DNA of 64,000 bases from Bradyrhizobium barranii subsp. apii (GCF_011516635.5 NZ_CP096255.1:5454501-5518500), one strand, 5' to 3'; shown: positions 43,403-52,567, numbered from the stretch's first letter. Notes: generated by a model not told the origin, from the sequence alone. A program made the numbers and translations.

Positions 43403-43483
43403 ATGGGACGAGGACTGTTGCTGTGGATGCTTGGCGTGCCGATCCCGGTGATCATTCTGTTGTGGCTGTTCTTCGGCCACTGA
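43403..43483 (+). CDS. Tiny single-pass membrane protein
   Basis: 26 residues from ATG 43403, with a very strong ribosome site GGAGGAGGA. Nearly the whole product is one hydrophobic helix (LLLWMLGVPIPVIILLWLF). Too short for family assignment, but the start signal supports translation. Confidence 0.65.
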   Translation: MGRGLLLWMLGVPIPVIILLWLFFGH

Positions 43484-43561
43484 TCATCGGGCTCGGTTTG
43501 CCGGGTTCGATTTGCCAGGCTCAACTTGCTAGGTTCAACTTGCCAAGTTTGGCTTGCAATG

Positions 43562-43588
43562 AAAGCTCCGCCGACGGCGGAGCTTTTT
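43562..43588 (+). terminator. Rho-independent terminator
   Basis: AAAGCTCCGCC (43562-43572) and GGCGGAGCTTT (43576-43586) form a perfect 11-bp stem with loop GAC, followed by TT. It ends transcription from the tiny membrane-protein gene or gloA. Confidence 0.85.
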
Positions 43589-43673
43589 GCATGAGGGGCG
43601 CGCCGCAATCGCCGTCGCTCCCGCCAGGGAATTCCGCTATCACGCGCGCCAAAGCGAAACGCGGGAGGACTTC

Positions 43674-44312
43674 ATGCCGGACACCAAGCGGACGATCTGG
43701 GGCCGCGCCAACTCGGTCAACGTGCAGAAGGTGCTGTGGTGCCTCGCCGAGCTCGACCTGCCCTATGAGCGCATCGACGCCGGCATGAGTTTCGGCAAGA
43801 CCCGAGAGCCCGACTATCTCGCGATGAACCCCAATTCGCGGATCCCGACGCTGGTCGAGGGCGACTTCGTGCTGTGGGAGTCCAACTCCATCATGCGCTA
43901 TCTCTGCCTCGCGCATGGCCGCGGCACGCCGCTCTATCCCGAAGCCGCGAAGCTGCGCACCAGCGTCGACCGCTGGCTCGACTGGACGCTGTCGATGGTG
44001 CAGCCGGTCGACCGCCCGGTGTTCTGGGGCATCGTGCGCACGGCCCCCGCCGAGCGCGACATGATCCAGGTGCAGCGGGATGCCGATGCCGCCGCCGAGG
44101 TCTGGGCCATCGCCGACCGCCTGCTCTCGTCGCGCCGCTTTATGGACGGCGACCAGTTCACGCTGGCCGACATCGCGATCGGCGCCTATGCGCGGCGCTG
44201 GCTCGGGGTCGAGGGCATCACCCGTCCGGCGCAACCGCATTTGACCCGCTGGCTCGCCGAGCTCGGTAAACGACCCGGGTTTGCACAGTTCGTCGCACCG
44301 CCGATGTCGTGA
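43674..44312 (+). CDS. Glutathione S-transferase
   Basis: 212 residues from ATG 43674, behind GGGAGGA. The thioredoxin-like N-terminal half has the NSVNVQKVLWCLAELDLPYE helix and SRIPTLVEGDFVLWESNSIM, with cis-Pro and the ES motif for glutathione. The helical C-terminal half has MDGDQFTLADIAIGAY. Substrate class not resolvable. Complete. Confidence 0.92.
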   Translation: MPDTKRTIWGRANSVNVQKVLWCLAELDLPYERIDAGMSFGKTREPDYLAMNPNSRIPTLVEGDFVLWESNSIMRYLCLAHGRGTPLYPEAAKLRTSVDRWLDWTLSMVQPVDRPVFWGIVRTAPAERDMIQVQRDADAAAEVWAIADRLLSSRRFMDGDQFTLADIAIGAYARRWLGVEGITRPAQPHLTRWLAELGKRPGFAQFVAPPMS

Positions 44313-44444
44313 GCCGGTGGCGCGGCCCAAGCTGCGCTGAGCGCGCGATGAATCGTCGTCACGGCGCACGCATCAAGCGTCGCGCCGGGACTTGACGGCT
44401 ACTGTGCATGGGGTTGTTTTCGCGTTTTTTGTTTCGGGTGGTGC

Positions 44445-44612
44445 CTAGCGCCAGCCGCGCTCGACCAGCAGCACGCAGATGATCAGCACCAGCGTCACGG
44501 CGGCGGTCGCGAGCTTGGCCGTCCAGCTCAGGCCGCGGCCGACCCACAACAGCAGCGCGCAATACATCACGAAGGGGACGATGATGTCGGGCCGCATGAG
44601 ATCCGGCGGCAT
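44445..44612 (-). CDS. Small membrane protein
   Basis: 55 residues from ATG 44612. Two hydrophobic helices: IIVPFVMYCALLLWVG and LATAAVTLVLIICVLLVE. It starts 5 bp after the stop of the next upstream gene, so it is likely co-transcribed. Confidence 0.65.
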   Translation of the reverse strand: MPPDLMRPDIIVPFVMYCALLLWVGRGLSWTAKLATAAVTLVLIICVLLVERGWR

Positions 44613-44617
44613 CGGCT

Positions 44618-44863
44618 TCAGCGCCTGACCGTGGTCTCGACGCTGACCGAGCCGCCGATCTTCACGCAGGTGCCCGTGCTCTCGACCATGACAAAGCGCG
44701 GGCCATAGGAGGCGCAGGAGCCGGCCTTCGCCGTGCCGCCCGCGCCTTTCAGCGGCAGAGCCTTGCCGGCCTGCGGCCGCTCGGCAGGCGGAAGGCGGAA
44801 GGCCTCGGCCGCGGCCGCGGAGGTGGCCAGCAACGGGATGAGGATGAGGAACGGCGCGCGCAT
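44618..44863 (-). CDS. Small exported protein with a porin-like motif
   Basis: 81 residues from ATG 44863. A signal peptide (FLILIPLLATSAAAAEA) precedes a short mature part. It ends in SCASYGPRFVMVESTGTCVK and IGGSVSVETTV, resembling the conserved C-x2-YG...GTxTCxKIGG start of rhizobial porins. Either a free-standing small secreted protein or a cut-down porin relative. Confidence 0.65.
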   Translation of the reverse strand: MRAPFLILIPLLATSAAAAEAFRLPPAERPQAGKALPLKGAGGTAKAGSCASYGPRFVMVESTGTCVKIGGSVSVETTVRR

Positions 44864-44919
44864 GCATCCGTTCTAGCCCGGACCGGCGCCACGCGCCATC
44901 CGGGTCGCCTCGGCCAGGA

Positions 44920-45180
44920 TCAGATGAACTTGACGCCGGCCGATTTGCCGCGGCGCCAGATCACCTGGCAGCTCCGCCCGGTGCGGGCGTCCCGCGCGAA
45001 CGCCATCCGGATCACGCCCGGGAGCTGGCTCGCGTCCTCGTCCAGCATGATCTTCGCGCCGGTATCGGAGATGTCCTGGACCAGGCAATGCCGCGCCGCG
45101 AATCCGCCGTCGAGCGTAATCCAGGCGTGCCGCGACAGCGATTTGCGGGCTGCGCGCTTCTTGGGCTGGGGCATGGACAA
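44920..45180 (-). CDS. PilZ-domain protein
   Basis: 86 residues. One PilZ-like domain: RKSLSRHAWITLDGG, VQDISDTGAKIML and VIWRRGKSAGVKFI. The RxxxR-type head is changed (RKSLSRH), so cyclic di-GMP binding is plausible but not certain. Short single-domain PilZ proteins are numerous in Bradyrhizobium. Confidence 0.8.
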   Translation of the reverse strand: MSMPQPKKRAARKSLSRHAWITLDGGFAARHCLVQDISDTGAKIMLDEDASQLPGVIRMAFARDARTGRSCQVIWRRGKSAGVKFI

Positions 45181-45398
45181 ATTTCTCCGGTTCCAGCGCT
45201 AGCTCAGGGCCCCTAAGAAACCGTTGAAATCGCCCCCGAATGTCACGGGGGTGGAGGCTATCCACCGGTGCCAAAAGACCGTTCCCGAACGGCTTGCCCA
45301 CGGCGCCAAAGGCCACTATACGTTCGCCCGCTGCAGCCGCCGGGCTCGACTCGGGTGGCCGGCGGTCATGCCGTGAAAAGCGGCGGGGCCTTGTGTTT

Positions 45399-45473
45399 GC
45401 TCCCTTCGTCTATCGGTTAGGACGCCACCCTTTCACGGTGGAGAGAGCGGTTCGATTCCGCTAGGGAGCGCCA
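45399..45473 (+). tRNA. tRNA-Glu (UUC)
   Basis: The acceptor stem GCTCCCT/AGGGAGC, the anticodon arm CCACC-CTTTCAC-GGTGG (TTC at 34-36), the T-arm GCGGTTCGATTCCGC and the encoded 3' GCCA are all visible. 75 nt including CCA. Confidence 0.97.
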
Positions 45474-45519
45474 ACAAAATCAATCACTTACTGCCCTGCC
45501 CTACCGCCTTGTCCAACAC

Positions 45520-45711
45520 ATGGCCAATATACGCGTGTGGACTCGTACACAGCGCCGGGTCGCGGAGCTGCGCGAGATGGAGCGCCTTTGCTCGGATTGG
45601 GCGGACGATGACGTTCTCGTTCTCGCTCGCGACGGACTGAACGCGCTGGCGGCCGACTACCGCGCCGCTGCGGACGCGATGGTTCCCTCAGGTGCTGTTT
45701 GGGACCTTTAG
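45520..45711 (+). CDS. Small hypothetical protein
   Basis: 63 residues from ATG 45520. Helical (VAELREMERLCSDWADDD, LNALAADYRAAADAMV). No clear ribosome site and no family; it starts 46 bp after the tRNA-Glu. Confidence 0.45.
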   Translation: MANIRVWTRTQRRVAELREMERLCSDWADDDVLVLARDGLNALAADYRAAADAMVPSGAVWDL

Positions 45712-45772
45712 GGCGCGGTGAGCGTTGAAGCGGTAGCACCGGGGCAGGATCGCGAACCCCGGAGTTCGGATC

Positions 45773-46051
45773 ATGAGCACGATCCCTGTGGACCTCGAAA
45801 GAAAGTTCGAACATCGGTGGGCCGCCAGATTGGCGCGGCCCATTCCGCCGGCTCCATTTGCGCGCCCTGCCTGTCCGAGGTGCAAGGCCCAGATGATGCT
45901 CGTCAGCATCGAGCCAAAAAGCCTAAGCGTGGACTTGCACATGTTTCGCTGCGCTGTCTGCAATCACGCACTTACGACATTCGCAACGCATGAAGATCCC
46001 ATGCATTCCAATGGCCGCTGGCTTCAAGGCGATTTGCGCCCACCGAAGTAA
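45773..46051 (+). CDS. Small zinc-ribbon-like protein
   Basis: 92 residues from ATG 45773. A CPRC knuckle (about residue 34) and a CAVC knuckle (about residue 60), separated by MMLVSIEPKSLSVDLHMFR, form a likely zinc ribbon. The C-terminus is not recognisable. Function unknown. Confidence 0.65.
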   Translation: MSTIPVDLERKFEHRWAARLARPIPPAPFARPACPRCKAQMMLVSIEPKSLSVDLHMFRCAVCNHALTTFATHEDPMHSNGRWLQGDLRPPK

Positions 46052-46217
46052 CCCGCGCTGCAAGTCGTGACCGAAGGCGAGACGCCGCGGCTGCCGGAAG
46101 GTTTCAGGGTCGAGCTCGACAAGGACGGTTGGCGGCACTGACTCGCGCGAAGCGGCGATTGACTCAATGCATCTGCCGCTCTGACTGATCTTCACTAATC
46201 CGCCAGCCGCGTAGGGC

Positions 46218-46448
46218 ATGACCATGTCCGATGACTGGACCAAACGAGCGACGAACATCCTTCGAGAACTTCATGCTGCCGAGACGGAGCTAATCGGCAG
46301 GGGTGTTATCCTGACCGACGGTAAGGCGGGGACGGTTGATCACGTCTTCCTTGACGAGGTGCACGGGCTCCGGATCTCGATCGGTGGCCACGACGGCAAG
46401 TGGCCGATTTCGACTCTGAAGCTTCTAGACTCCGGTTTCGCCAGATAG
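46218..46448 (+). CDS. Small hypothetical protein
   Basis: 76 residues from ATG 46218 (a second ATG two codons later). Contains a beta-rich part (GVILTDGKAGTVDHVFLDEV, HGLRISIGGHDGKWPISTLK) that resembles a small barrel. No family recognised. Confidence 0.6.
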   Translation: MTMSDDWTKRATNILRELHAAETELIGRGVILTDGKAGTVDHVFLDEVHGLRISIGGHDGKWPISTLKLLDSGFAR

Positions 46449-46572
46449 CTTGTCCGCCCGGTCACCGTCCGCGGTGATCACTCGGTGACCGGGCGCCCAG
46501 CGCGGACTTCGAAGGCCTGCTCGCCGGTGCCTGGCCGAATAAGCCAGTCACAGTTTACCTGGAGTGGCAGCC

Positions 46573-46719
46573 ATGATGCAGAACGTTGTAGCCGGCTGCG
46601 TCGTAGTGGCTTTGATTATCCTGGCCTTGATTGGCTTCGCCCAAACGCACCATGAATGTTGGCACGGGCACGTGCTCCTAACCCATGAGCCCTGCGGATC
46701 CGTCAGCCCTTCAATATAG
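46573..46719 (+). CDS. Very small membrane protein
   Basis: 48 residues from ATG 46573 (GGAG about 10 bases upstream). An N-terminal hydrophobic helix (VVAGCVVVALIILALIGFA), then a His/Cys-rich tail (HHECWHGHVLLTHEPCG) that could bind a metal or lie in the periplasm. Confidence 0.55.
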   Translation: MMQNVVAGCVVVALIILALIGFAQTHHECWHGHVLLTHEPCGSVSPSI

Positions 46720-46822
46720 GAACAACCTTTTCCGCTGATCTAGGCGCGGGACCAAAGCCCCGCCGCTCGTGAAGTTCTGCCAGCACAGGTAAGCTTGCGG
46801 ACGACTCAGCGCGAAAGCCCCC

Positions 46823-47059
46823 CTACCGCCCGGTAACCGCCTTCTGGCGCGCAGCGTTCAGGCCTGCCTTTGTCTGTGCAGTTGCGGCACTCGCGGGCTC
46901 TCGATTTGGGGGCGGCTCATTGAGGTCTCGGGCCCACGGCGCGCCAGATCGAGCAACTGACTTCGGAGCGGCATGTTCTGAGCTGGAGCAGGCAGAGACG
47001 AGAGAGACGACAACAAGGGACATCCCCGTGCGGCCCAACGTTTGAGTGATCCTGTTCAT
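46823..47059 (-). CDS. Small lipoprotein
   Basis: 78 residues from ATG 47059. The signal peptide ends in a lipobox (SLVVVSLVSAC) followed by SSSE, so the mature protein should be lipid-anchored. The rest is short and disordered. Function unknown. Confidence 0.65.
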   Translation of the reverse strand: MNRITQTLGRTGMSLVVVSLVSACSSSEHAAPKSVARSGAPWARDLNEPPPNREPASAATAQTKAGLNAARQKAVTGR

Positions 47060-47084
47060 CAGGCAATCAACTTCTGGCGCGGCC

Positions 47085-47195
47085 TTACTGTTGGCGCCTG
47101 CGATCCGCTCTAGCATCGAAATAGATGACCACCGCGAATGTGGCGCCTAGAGCCAAAACGCTGACACAGCCGGTAATCAACGCCACCGCCATCAT
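47085..47195 (-). CDS. Tiny membrane protein
   Basis: 36 residues from ATG 47195. One helix (VALITGCVSVLALGATFAVV) and a basic end (ARADRRRQQ). No strong ribosome site. It lies just upstream of the lipoprotein gene on the same strand. Confidence 0.4.
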   Translation of the reverse strand: MMAVALITGCVSVLALGATFAVVIYFDARADRRRQQ

Positions 47196-47348
47196 AGCTG
47201 GATCAGTATTTCTACGGCGTCAGGGGTGGGCAATTCACGAATGATTAGCGCATGCAACAAGGCTGGGGCGCGGCGAAATCCGCCGCCCCCGCATGAACCT
47301 CCCCGCCCCTGACCGACGACCAATGTCCCGTTGGAACCGGTACAGGCC

Positions 47349-48008
47349 ATGGTGCTGCATAAATCCCCCTCGGACCGCCAGACCGGCGCCGCCTCGCCGG
47401 CACCGCCGTCCTGGATGCACCGTACCGCGCCCTACGCGCCGGAGCGGCGCGCCAGAATGCTGGAGCACATGGCGCGCGCCCGATCGCTTCCGCAGTCCCA
47501 GGCTGCGACGGTGCCGACGCCGTCGCGCATGCGCGGCATGGACATTCTCGGCGATGCCTTCGGCTACATGGTTTTGTTTGGCATCATCGCCCTGCTGTTC
47601 CAGTCGCGCGTTCCGCTCTACCTCGGCGCCTTCCTCTTCCTCACCGACGGCGAGCGCATCGAGCACGCGCTTGGAACGATCGGCATCCGGTTCGAGCCCA
47701 ACACGATCGGACCCGACATCATCAAGGGCTTCGCCTCCCTGTTCGGATGGTTCGCGCTGCTCGCGTCCTTGCAAGGCCCCGTCCCGGCCTGGCTTGCGGC
47801 ATGGATGCCGCCGGCCGCATCCTGGTCCGCCATTGCCGGCATCGCCGTCGTGTTCGCGACCGTCGAAGCGTCTGCGGGGCTGGCGATGCGGTACGCATTG
47901 CCGTGGTTCGGATTCCAGATCAGACCGGACAGCCTGACCGCGACGACGATCAAGCTCCTCATGGCCCTTGGCCTGCTCGCCTCGCTGGTGCTGCTCGGAT
48001 CCTCCTGA
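47349..48008 (+). CDS. Hypothetical membrane protein
   Basis: 219 residues from ATG 47349; a TTG at 47331 is also possible. The first about 60 residues are polar. Membrane segments follow: FGYMVLFGIIALLFQ, ASLFGWFALLASLQG, AIAGIAVVFATVEASAG and LLMALGLLASLVLLGSS. No family recognised. Confidence 0.65.
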   Translation: MVLHKSPSDRQTGAASPAPPSWMHRTAPYAPERRARMLEHMARARSLPQSQAATVPTPSRMRGMDILGDAFGYMVLFGIIALLFQSRVPLYLGAFLFLTDGERIEHALGTIGIRFEPNTIGPDIIKGFASLFGWFALLASLQGPVPAWLAAWMPPAASWSAIAGIAVVFATVEASAGLAMRYALPWFGFQIRPDSLTATTIKLLMALGLLASLVLLGSS

Positions 48009-48148
48009 GCGGCGCGCGATGACGATGTCGTGACACGCCATATCCATTTACCGAAAATTTACCCCTGCTATTTGATCGGCGTATCGTTTGCTTAGACGTT
48101 GCGCACTACCGTGAATTTACGGAAACACTCCGAAACACGATTGGGCTC

Positions 48149-48775
48149 ATGTCCGTCTCAGAGTTCCTCAGGCAGCGCGCAGTGGAAGTCAGCGTGAGCG
48201 GCAGCTACTCGCTGCCGCGCTGGTACGATTGTGAGGGCCAGCTGCGCACCTTCGCCTGCCGCACCAAGCGTGTCTCCCCGTTCCGCATGATCGTCGACGT
48301 GCCTGTTGTCGGCAAGGTCGGCGAGCGCGTGACCTCCTATTTTCAGGACTTTGGCGAATTCCAGTGCACCATCAGCGCGACACTGAAGGCGGGCTTCCTG
48401 ATGGAACTCGATATGACGCGGGAGCGGCGCGCCTGGATGTCGGAAAAGCTGACCTGGCTGGAGAAGAAGCAGAAGGACGCCAGCATTCTGGAACTGCGCA
48501 ATGACGCGCGCTTCGTTCCCCAAGTCTCGCACAGCTTTCTGACGCTCGCCGACGGCAGCACCCATCCCTGCTTCATCATCGACGTCTCCACGGCCGGCGT
48601 CGCAATATCCTGCGAATACGACCCGCAGATCGGAACCCCGCTTGCGGTCGGCGCCTGCGTCGGGCGCGTCATTCGCAAATTCGACAACGGCTTTGCGGTC
48701 AAGTTCGCCGAGAAGCAGCAGCGGGACGACCTCGTCCGCCTGGTCGTCCGTACGCCCATGCTGCAATCGGCCTGA
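48149..48775 (+). CDS. PilZ-domain protein
   Basis: 208 residues. The C-terminal half carries a PilZ-like domain (RNDARFVPQVSHSFLTLADG, CFIIDVSTAGVAISCEY, RVIRKFDNGFAVKFAE). The N-terminal half repeats a similar beta-barrel pattern (RTKRVSPFRMIVDVPVVGKV). Two tandem PilZ-type barrels may be present. The canonical RxxxR is not clear, so cyclic di-GMP binding is uncertain. Confidence 0.75.
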   Translation: MSVSEFLRQRAVEVSVSGSYSLPRWYDCEGQLRTFACRTKRVSPFRMIVDVPVVGKVGERVTSYFQDFGEFQCTISATLKAGFLMELDMTRERRAWMSEKLTWLEKKQKDASILELRNDARFVPQVSHSFLTLADGSTHPCFIIDVSTAGVAISCEYDPQIGTPLAVGACVGRVIRKFDNGFAVKFAEKQQRDDLVRLVVRTPMLQSA

Positions 48776-48897
48776 AACGGCCCGATCGATTTTAACTCAA
48801 TTTTAACTAAATACTGGAGGTGCCGATCCCCGCGCGGTAGGGTGTGACCCAGCACGTCCGCAATCACTGCGGGCCTCGAGTTATTGGAAGTCCTGGA

Positions 48898-49905
48898 ATG
48901 TCCATCGCTGAGTTCGCCCCGGCAGAGCCCCCCCAAAACGCGCCCGCCGTCGCAAAGCCGCAGCTCCCGCCCGGCGTCATCACTGAAGGCCCGCTCGTCC
49001 AGGCCAAGTTGCGCGAAAGCTATCTCCTCCTCGGCATTCTCTACGTCGGCGCTGTCGCGGGCATCATCTGGGCCATCACGCAAGGCGTCGGCAAGGTGGA
49101 GCTGTTTACCTTCGCCTGGATGTTCGCGCTGACCACGTTCGGCATCGGTGCCGGCATGCACCGCCTGTTCGTCCATCGCAGCTTCCGCACCGGCCCGATC
49201 ATGCGCGTCTTCTTCTGCGCCATCGCCCAGATGGCGGTGCAGGGCTCGATCGCGAAATGGGTCGCCAACCACCGCCGCCATCACCTCTATGCCGACGACG
49301 TCGGCGATCCCCACAGCCCGCAATTCGACGGCTTCGGCAATCGCTATGTCAGCGCGCTCAAGGGTTTCCTGCACGCCCAGGGCAGCTGGGTGTTCGACCA
49401 GGCGACCACCGACAATGAATACTACGCCAAGGACATCCTCGCCGATCCGATCGCGATGTTCTTCGTGCGCACGCGCTGGGTCTGGTACGGGATGTCCGGT
49501 GTCTTCATTCCCGGCGTGATCGGCTACACCTTCGGTGGCGTGCACACCATGATCGGCTGCGTGCTGTTCTCGGGCCTGCTCCGCTGCTACCTGCTGATCC
49601 TCACCAGCCAGCTCACCGGCTCGGTCTGCCACGCCTACGGCTACCGCCGCTTCGAGGTCGAGGACGCCTCGACCAACGAGTTCGTGACCACGATCCTCAC
49701 CTTCGGCGAGGGTCTGCACAACAACCATCACCGCTTCCCGCGGGACGCCTATATCTCGCACGCCTGGTGGGAGATCGATCTCAACGGCCTGATCATTCTG
49801 GGCATGGAGAAGATCGGCCTCGTCCACGACGTCTTCCACGCCTCGCACCGTCAGCTCGAGCTGGCGTCCGAAGCGGAGGCGCAGGCAGCCACGACGGCGC
49901 GCTAA
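48898..49905 (+). CDS. Membrane acyl desaturase (delta-9 type)
   Basis: 335 residues from ATG 48898. Histidine boxes HRLFVH, HRRHH and HNNHH match integral-membrane acyl-CoA desaturases; hydrophobic segments lie before the first box and between the second and third. It introduces a double bond into membrane fatty acids using di-iron and electron carriers. Complete. Upstream ATG 48844 is less likely because the protein-like sequence begins at 48898. Confidence 0.9.
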   Translation: MSIAEFAPAEPPQNAPAVAKPQLPPGVITEGPLVQAKLRESYLLLGILYVGAVAGIIWAITQGVGKVELFTFAWMFALTTFGIGAGMHRLFVHRSFRTGPIMRVFFCAIAQMAVQGSIAKWVANHRRHHLYADDVGDPHSPQFDGFGNRYVSALKGFLHAQGSWVFDQATTDNEYYAKDILADPIAMFFVRTRWVWYGMSGVFIPGVIGYTFGGVHTMIGCVLFSGLLRCYLLILTSQLTGSVCHAYGYRRFEVEDASTNEFVTTILTFGEGLHNNHHRFPRDAYISHAWWEIDLNGLIILGMEKIGLVHDVFHASHRQLELASEAEAQAATTAR

Positions 49906-50043
49906 AGGCGGCAGGCGGCGGCCGTTCCTCCGGCCGCCTTGCCTCCGCTCCGCTGCCCTATCGCGGCCCCATTGCGGGATCAGCTTTTGAGGGTCTGTGC
50001 CTCGTGCCGGACCTCATTTGCAGACTTGCGATCGGGGGACCGA

Positions 50044-50301
50044 ATGGCAGTCAACAAGATTAGGATTGATAAGATCACTTGGGACCGGGTTGGCCGGGTC
50101 ACCGAGCCCGGACGCTACATGTACACCTTTGGCTGGCTGACGATTACGGCCGGCGATCTCGATATCTGGAAGCAATATCCGCAAGCCGCCTTCACGCTGC
50201 TCGCGCACCACGCCGAGCCGGACGAGGCCGTCGGCGAGGAATTCCATCTCGGCGCCTTCGACATCGCGCCGGACACCCCACCGCCGTTCACCACGCATTG
50301 A
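50044..50301 (+). CDS. Small hypothetical protein
   Basis: 85 residues from ATG 50044. Protein-like: KIRIDKITWDRVGRVTEPGR, YMYTFGWLTITAGDLDIWKQ, and a hydrophilic end. The compact, beta-rich sequence suggests a small soluble domain. No family recognised. Confidence 0.7.
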   Translation: MAVNKIRIDKITWDRVGRVTEPGRYMYTFGWLTITAGDLDIWKQYPQAAFTLLAHHAEPDEAVGEEFHLGAFDIAPDTPPPFTTH

Positions 50302-50394
50302 AGGGCGGGAACGCCGGCCCAAATCGCCTTGCGGGCTGCGCGCGGCGCAGGTGGCTGCGGGAACACATGGCATGCACGTTGCTTAATCAACGTC

Positions 50395-50550
50395 ATGATA
50401 CACATCCCCGCCGTCGACCAGGCCTTCCTGCTGCTGCTCATCGTCTTCTGCCTTGGCACGTGCCTCGTACGCGCCTTCTGGGAGCTGGAGCAGGTGCGGG
50501 CACGCCGGGTCGCTGCGCCGCCACGTGGGCGCACAAGGAAGCGTGACTAG
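50395..50550 (+). CDS. Small single-pass membrane protein
   Basis: 51 residues from ATG 50395. A transmembrane helix (FLLLLIVFCLGTCLVRAFW) is followed by a basic cytoplasmic tail (ARRVAAPPRGRTRKRD). No ribosome site of note. Confidence 0.5.
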   Translation: MIHIPAVDQAFLLLLIVFCLGTCLVRAFWELEQVRARRVAAPPRGRTRKRD

Positions 50551-50878
50551 GCCGGTTGGCCGGCCGCGCGTTGTCCAGGCGGCAGCCGCGCCGCCTCTGG
50601 ACTCGCGGTTCAGCCACGTGCATCGTGAATCGAAGAAACCTGCGCAGTGCCTTGATCTGACTTGCCAATCGCGATCCGGTGACGAGCGCGAACCGCTCCT
50701 GTCGATGACGAATTGGTTCTGTCATGCGCTTGATTGCGCTCGTATTCTACACGTTCGGTGCCGATCCCGATGAACGCCGGCTGTCGCGCCTGTTAAGTGA
50801 CGCGACAGCAAATGCATGACACATGGTCGCATCGGTAGACGTAGATAAGCAGATCAAGGGAACCTATTTTCGGCGCCG
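50551..50878. other. Gene-free stretch
   Basis: About 330 bp before the PrsW-like gene. No open frame, RNA gene or repeat that I can support; it probably holds the promoter of the next gene. Confidence 0.5.
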
Positions 50879-51919
50879 ATGTACCTGATTGAAGCTTTGC
50901 CCACCGTCATCGGAACTGCCGCCATCGCCCCGGCGCTGCTGATGCTGTGGCTCGTCATTGCCGCCGAGGAGCGTCCGGGACCGCCGGCCCAGGTCTGGAC
51001 CGCGTTCCTGCTCGGCGCGGCCAGCATTTCGCTGCTGGGCCTTGCTCGCGCGCCCTTCGCCAAGATGGTTGCAGCCCCCGACAACCCCTGGGCGGCGCTC
51101 GCCATGCATTCGGTCTTCGGGGTCGCGCTGCCCGAGGAAGCGGTCAAGGTGATCGCCATCGTGCTGGTCTCCTCGACCAAGCGGCGGACCTTCGCCAATC
51201 CGATGGATACCGTGGTCTATGGCGCCGCCGTCGGCCTCGGCTTCGCCGCCTACGAGAACCTCGCCTACCTCGTCCAGCACGCCGAGATGTGGCGCTCGCT
51301 GGCCGCCCTGCGCAGCGTGCTGACCGTGCCGTTCCACGGCGCGCTCGGAATCATCGCCGGCGCCTACCTGACGATCGCGCGCGCCGGCACGGCGCTGGGT
51401 GCCAACCGCCACCATCGCGACTGGGCCCGCCTGTCCAGCCGCCTGCTGATCTTCGCAGGCCCGGTCGCGCTGCATTCGGCCTTCGACTTCCCGCTGCTGA
51501 CACTGCAGCGGATGCCCGATCTCGATCCGACGCTGCGGATGTGGCTGGGCGGAGCGAGCCTGCTGATCGGCTTCAGCTCGATCGCCTTCGCCATCCGCCT
51601 GGTGCGGCGGGTCGCGCGCCATCACGCGCCGAGGACCGATATCGCGCGGGAGCGGCTCAGCCAGTTGCGCCGGATGTGGGCGCTGCTGCTCGCCGGCGGC
51701 GGCGTCGGCTTCCTCGGCCTCGCCTTCGTGCTGACCTCGATCCATCACTGGCTGATCAACCCCGAGCGCAATCTGACATTGGCCCTGATCCCGATCGGCT
51801 TCGTCTCGATCCTGCTCGGCCTCGCGCTCCTGATCGTCACGATCGCGATCTACATTCTCGGCCGCAACCGCGTTCGCACCAGCGGCGAAGGTTTTTCGTC
51901 AGCGCACGGCGGCGGTTGA
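50879..51919 (+). CDS. PrsW-family intramembrane metalloprotease
   Basis: 346 residues with about nine hydrophobic segments. PrsW motifs are in order: ALPEEAVKV (E86, E87), AAYENLAY (E126), VPFHGALG (H153) and LHSAFDF (H199, D203). These residues coordinate the metal in the family, whose founding member cleaves an anti-sigma factor in Bacillus. The target here is unknown. Complete. Confidence 0.85.
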   Translation: MYLIEALPTVIGTAAIAPALLMLWLVIAAEERPGPPAQVWTAFLLGAASISLLGLARAPFAKMVAAPDNPWAALAMHSVFGVALPEEAVKVIAIVLVSSTKRRTFANPMDTVVYGAAVGLGFAAYENLAYLVQHAEMWRSLAALRSVLTVPFHGALGIIAGAYLTIARAGTALGANRHHRDWARLSSRLLIFAGPVALHSAFDFPLLTLQRMPDLDPTLRMWLGGASLLIGFSSIAFAIRLVRRVARHHAPRTDIARERLSQLRRMWALLLAGGGVGFLGLAFVLTSIHHWLINPERNLTLALIPIGFVSILLGLALLIVTIAIYILGRNRVRTSGEGFSSAHGGG

Positions 51920-51988
51920 GCCCCGGGATGGCAAGCGCGGTGTGTGCATACTAGATTGAGCACACATCTTTCGATCTGGAGCCTGCCG

Positions 51989-52567
51989 ATGACATCGCCT
52001 GAGGATTTTTCCCGGCTGCAATCCGCCATGAGCGAAACGGTCAAGGCGCATTGGAAGGCTTTCCTGTTCGAAGGCATCCTGCTTGCCGTTCTCGGCGTCG
52101 CCGCGCTGATCCTGCCGCCGCTCGCGAGCCTTGCGATCACGATCTTTCTCGGCTGGATGTTCCTGATCAGCGGCATCGGCGGACTGATCGTGACCTATTG
52201 GGCGCGCAGCTCGCCGGGTTTCTGGTGGTCGCTGATCTCGGCCGCGCTGGCCGTGCTCGCCGGCATGCTCCTGCTGGCCCGGCCGATGCAGGCCGTGCTG
52301 ACGCTGACCATCGTGCTCGGCGCCTACTTCCTCGCCGAGGGCGTCGCCACCATCATGTATGCGCTGGAGCACCGCCGCGAGCTGAGCAGCCGCTGGTCCT
52401 GGCTCTTGATCTCGGGCCTCGTCGACATCGCGATCGCGTTCATGGTGATCACGGGGCTGCCGAGCTCGGCGGAATGGGCGATCGGCATCCTCGTCGGTAT
52501 CAATTTGCTGTTCGGCGGCGCCACCCTGATCGGAATGGCGCTGGCAGCACGCAAGAGCAACAGTTGA
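51989..52567 (+). CDS. HdeD-family membrane protein
   Basis: 192 residues from ATG 51989. Six hydrophobic helices in three pairs (GILLAVLGVAALILPPLAS, FLGWMFLISGIGGLIVTYW, ALAVLAGMLLLARPM and others) with the GWMFLISG-type repeat of HdeD (DUF308). HdeD relatives in E. coli belong to acid-stress genes. The role here is not known. Confidence 0.85.
   Translation: MTSPEDFSRLQSAMSETVKAHWKAFLFEGILLAVLGVAALILPPLASLAITIFLGWMFLISGIGGLIVTYWARSSPGFWWSLISAALAVLAGMLLLARPMQAVLTLTIVLGAYFLAEGVATIMYALEHRRELSSRWSWLLISGLVDIAIAFMVITGLPSSAEWAIGILVGINLLFGGATLIGMALAARKSNS

Noticed and set aside
46451..46493. Inverted repeat GCCCGGTCACC/GGTGACCGGGC as a terminator
   Set aside because: The stem is good but no T-run follows and the loop is long; function not supported.
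47235..48047. 270-codon minus-strand frame
   Set aside because: Arg/Gly/Asp-rich shadow of the membrane-protein gene at 47349-48008.
48343..49848. 501-codon minus-strand frame
   Set aside because: Shadow of the desaturase and PilZ genes; low-complexity composition typical of antisense frames.
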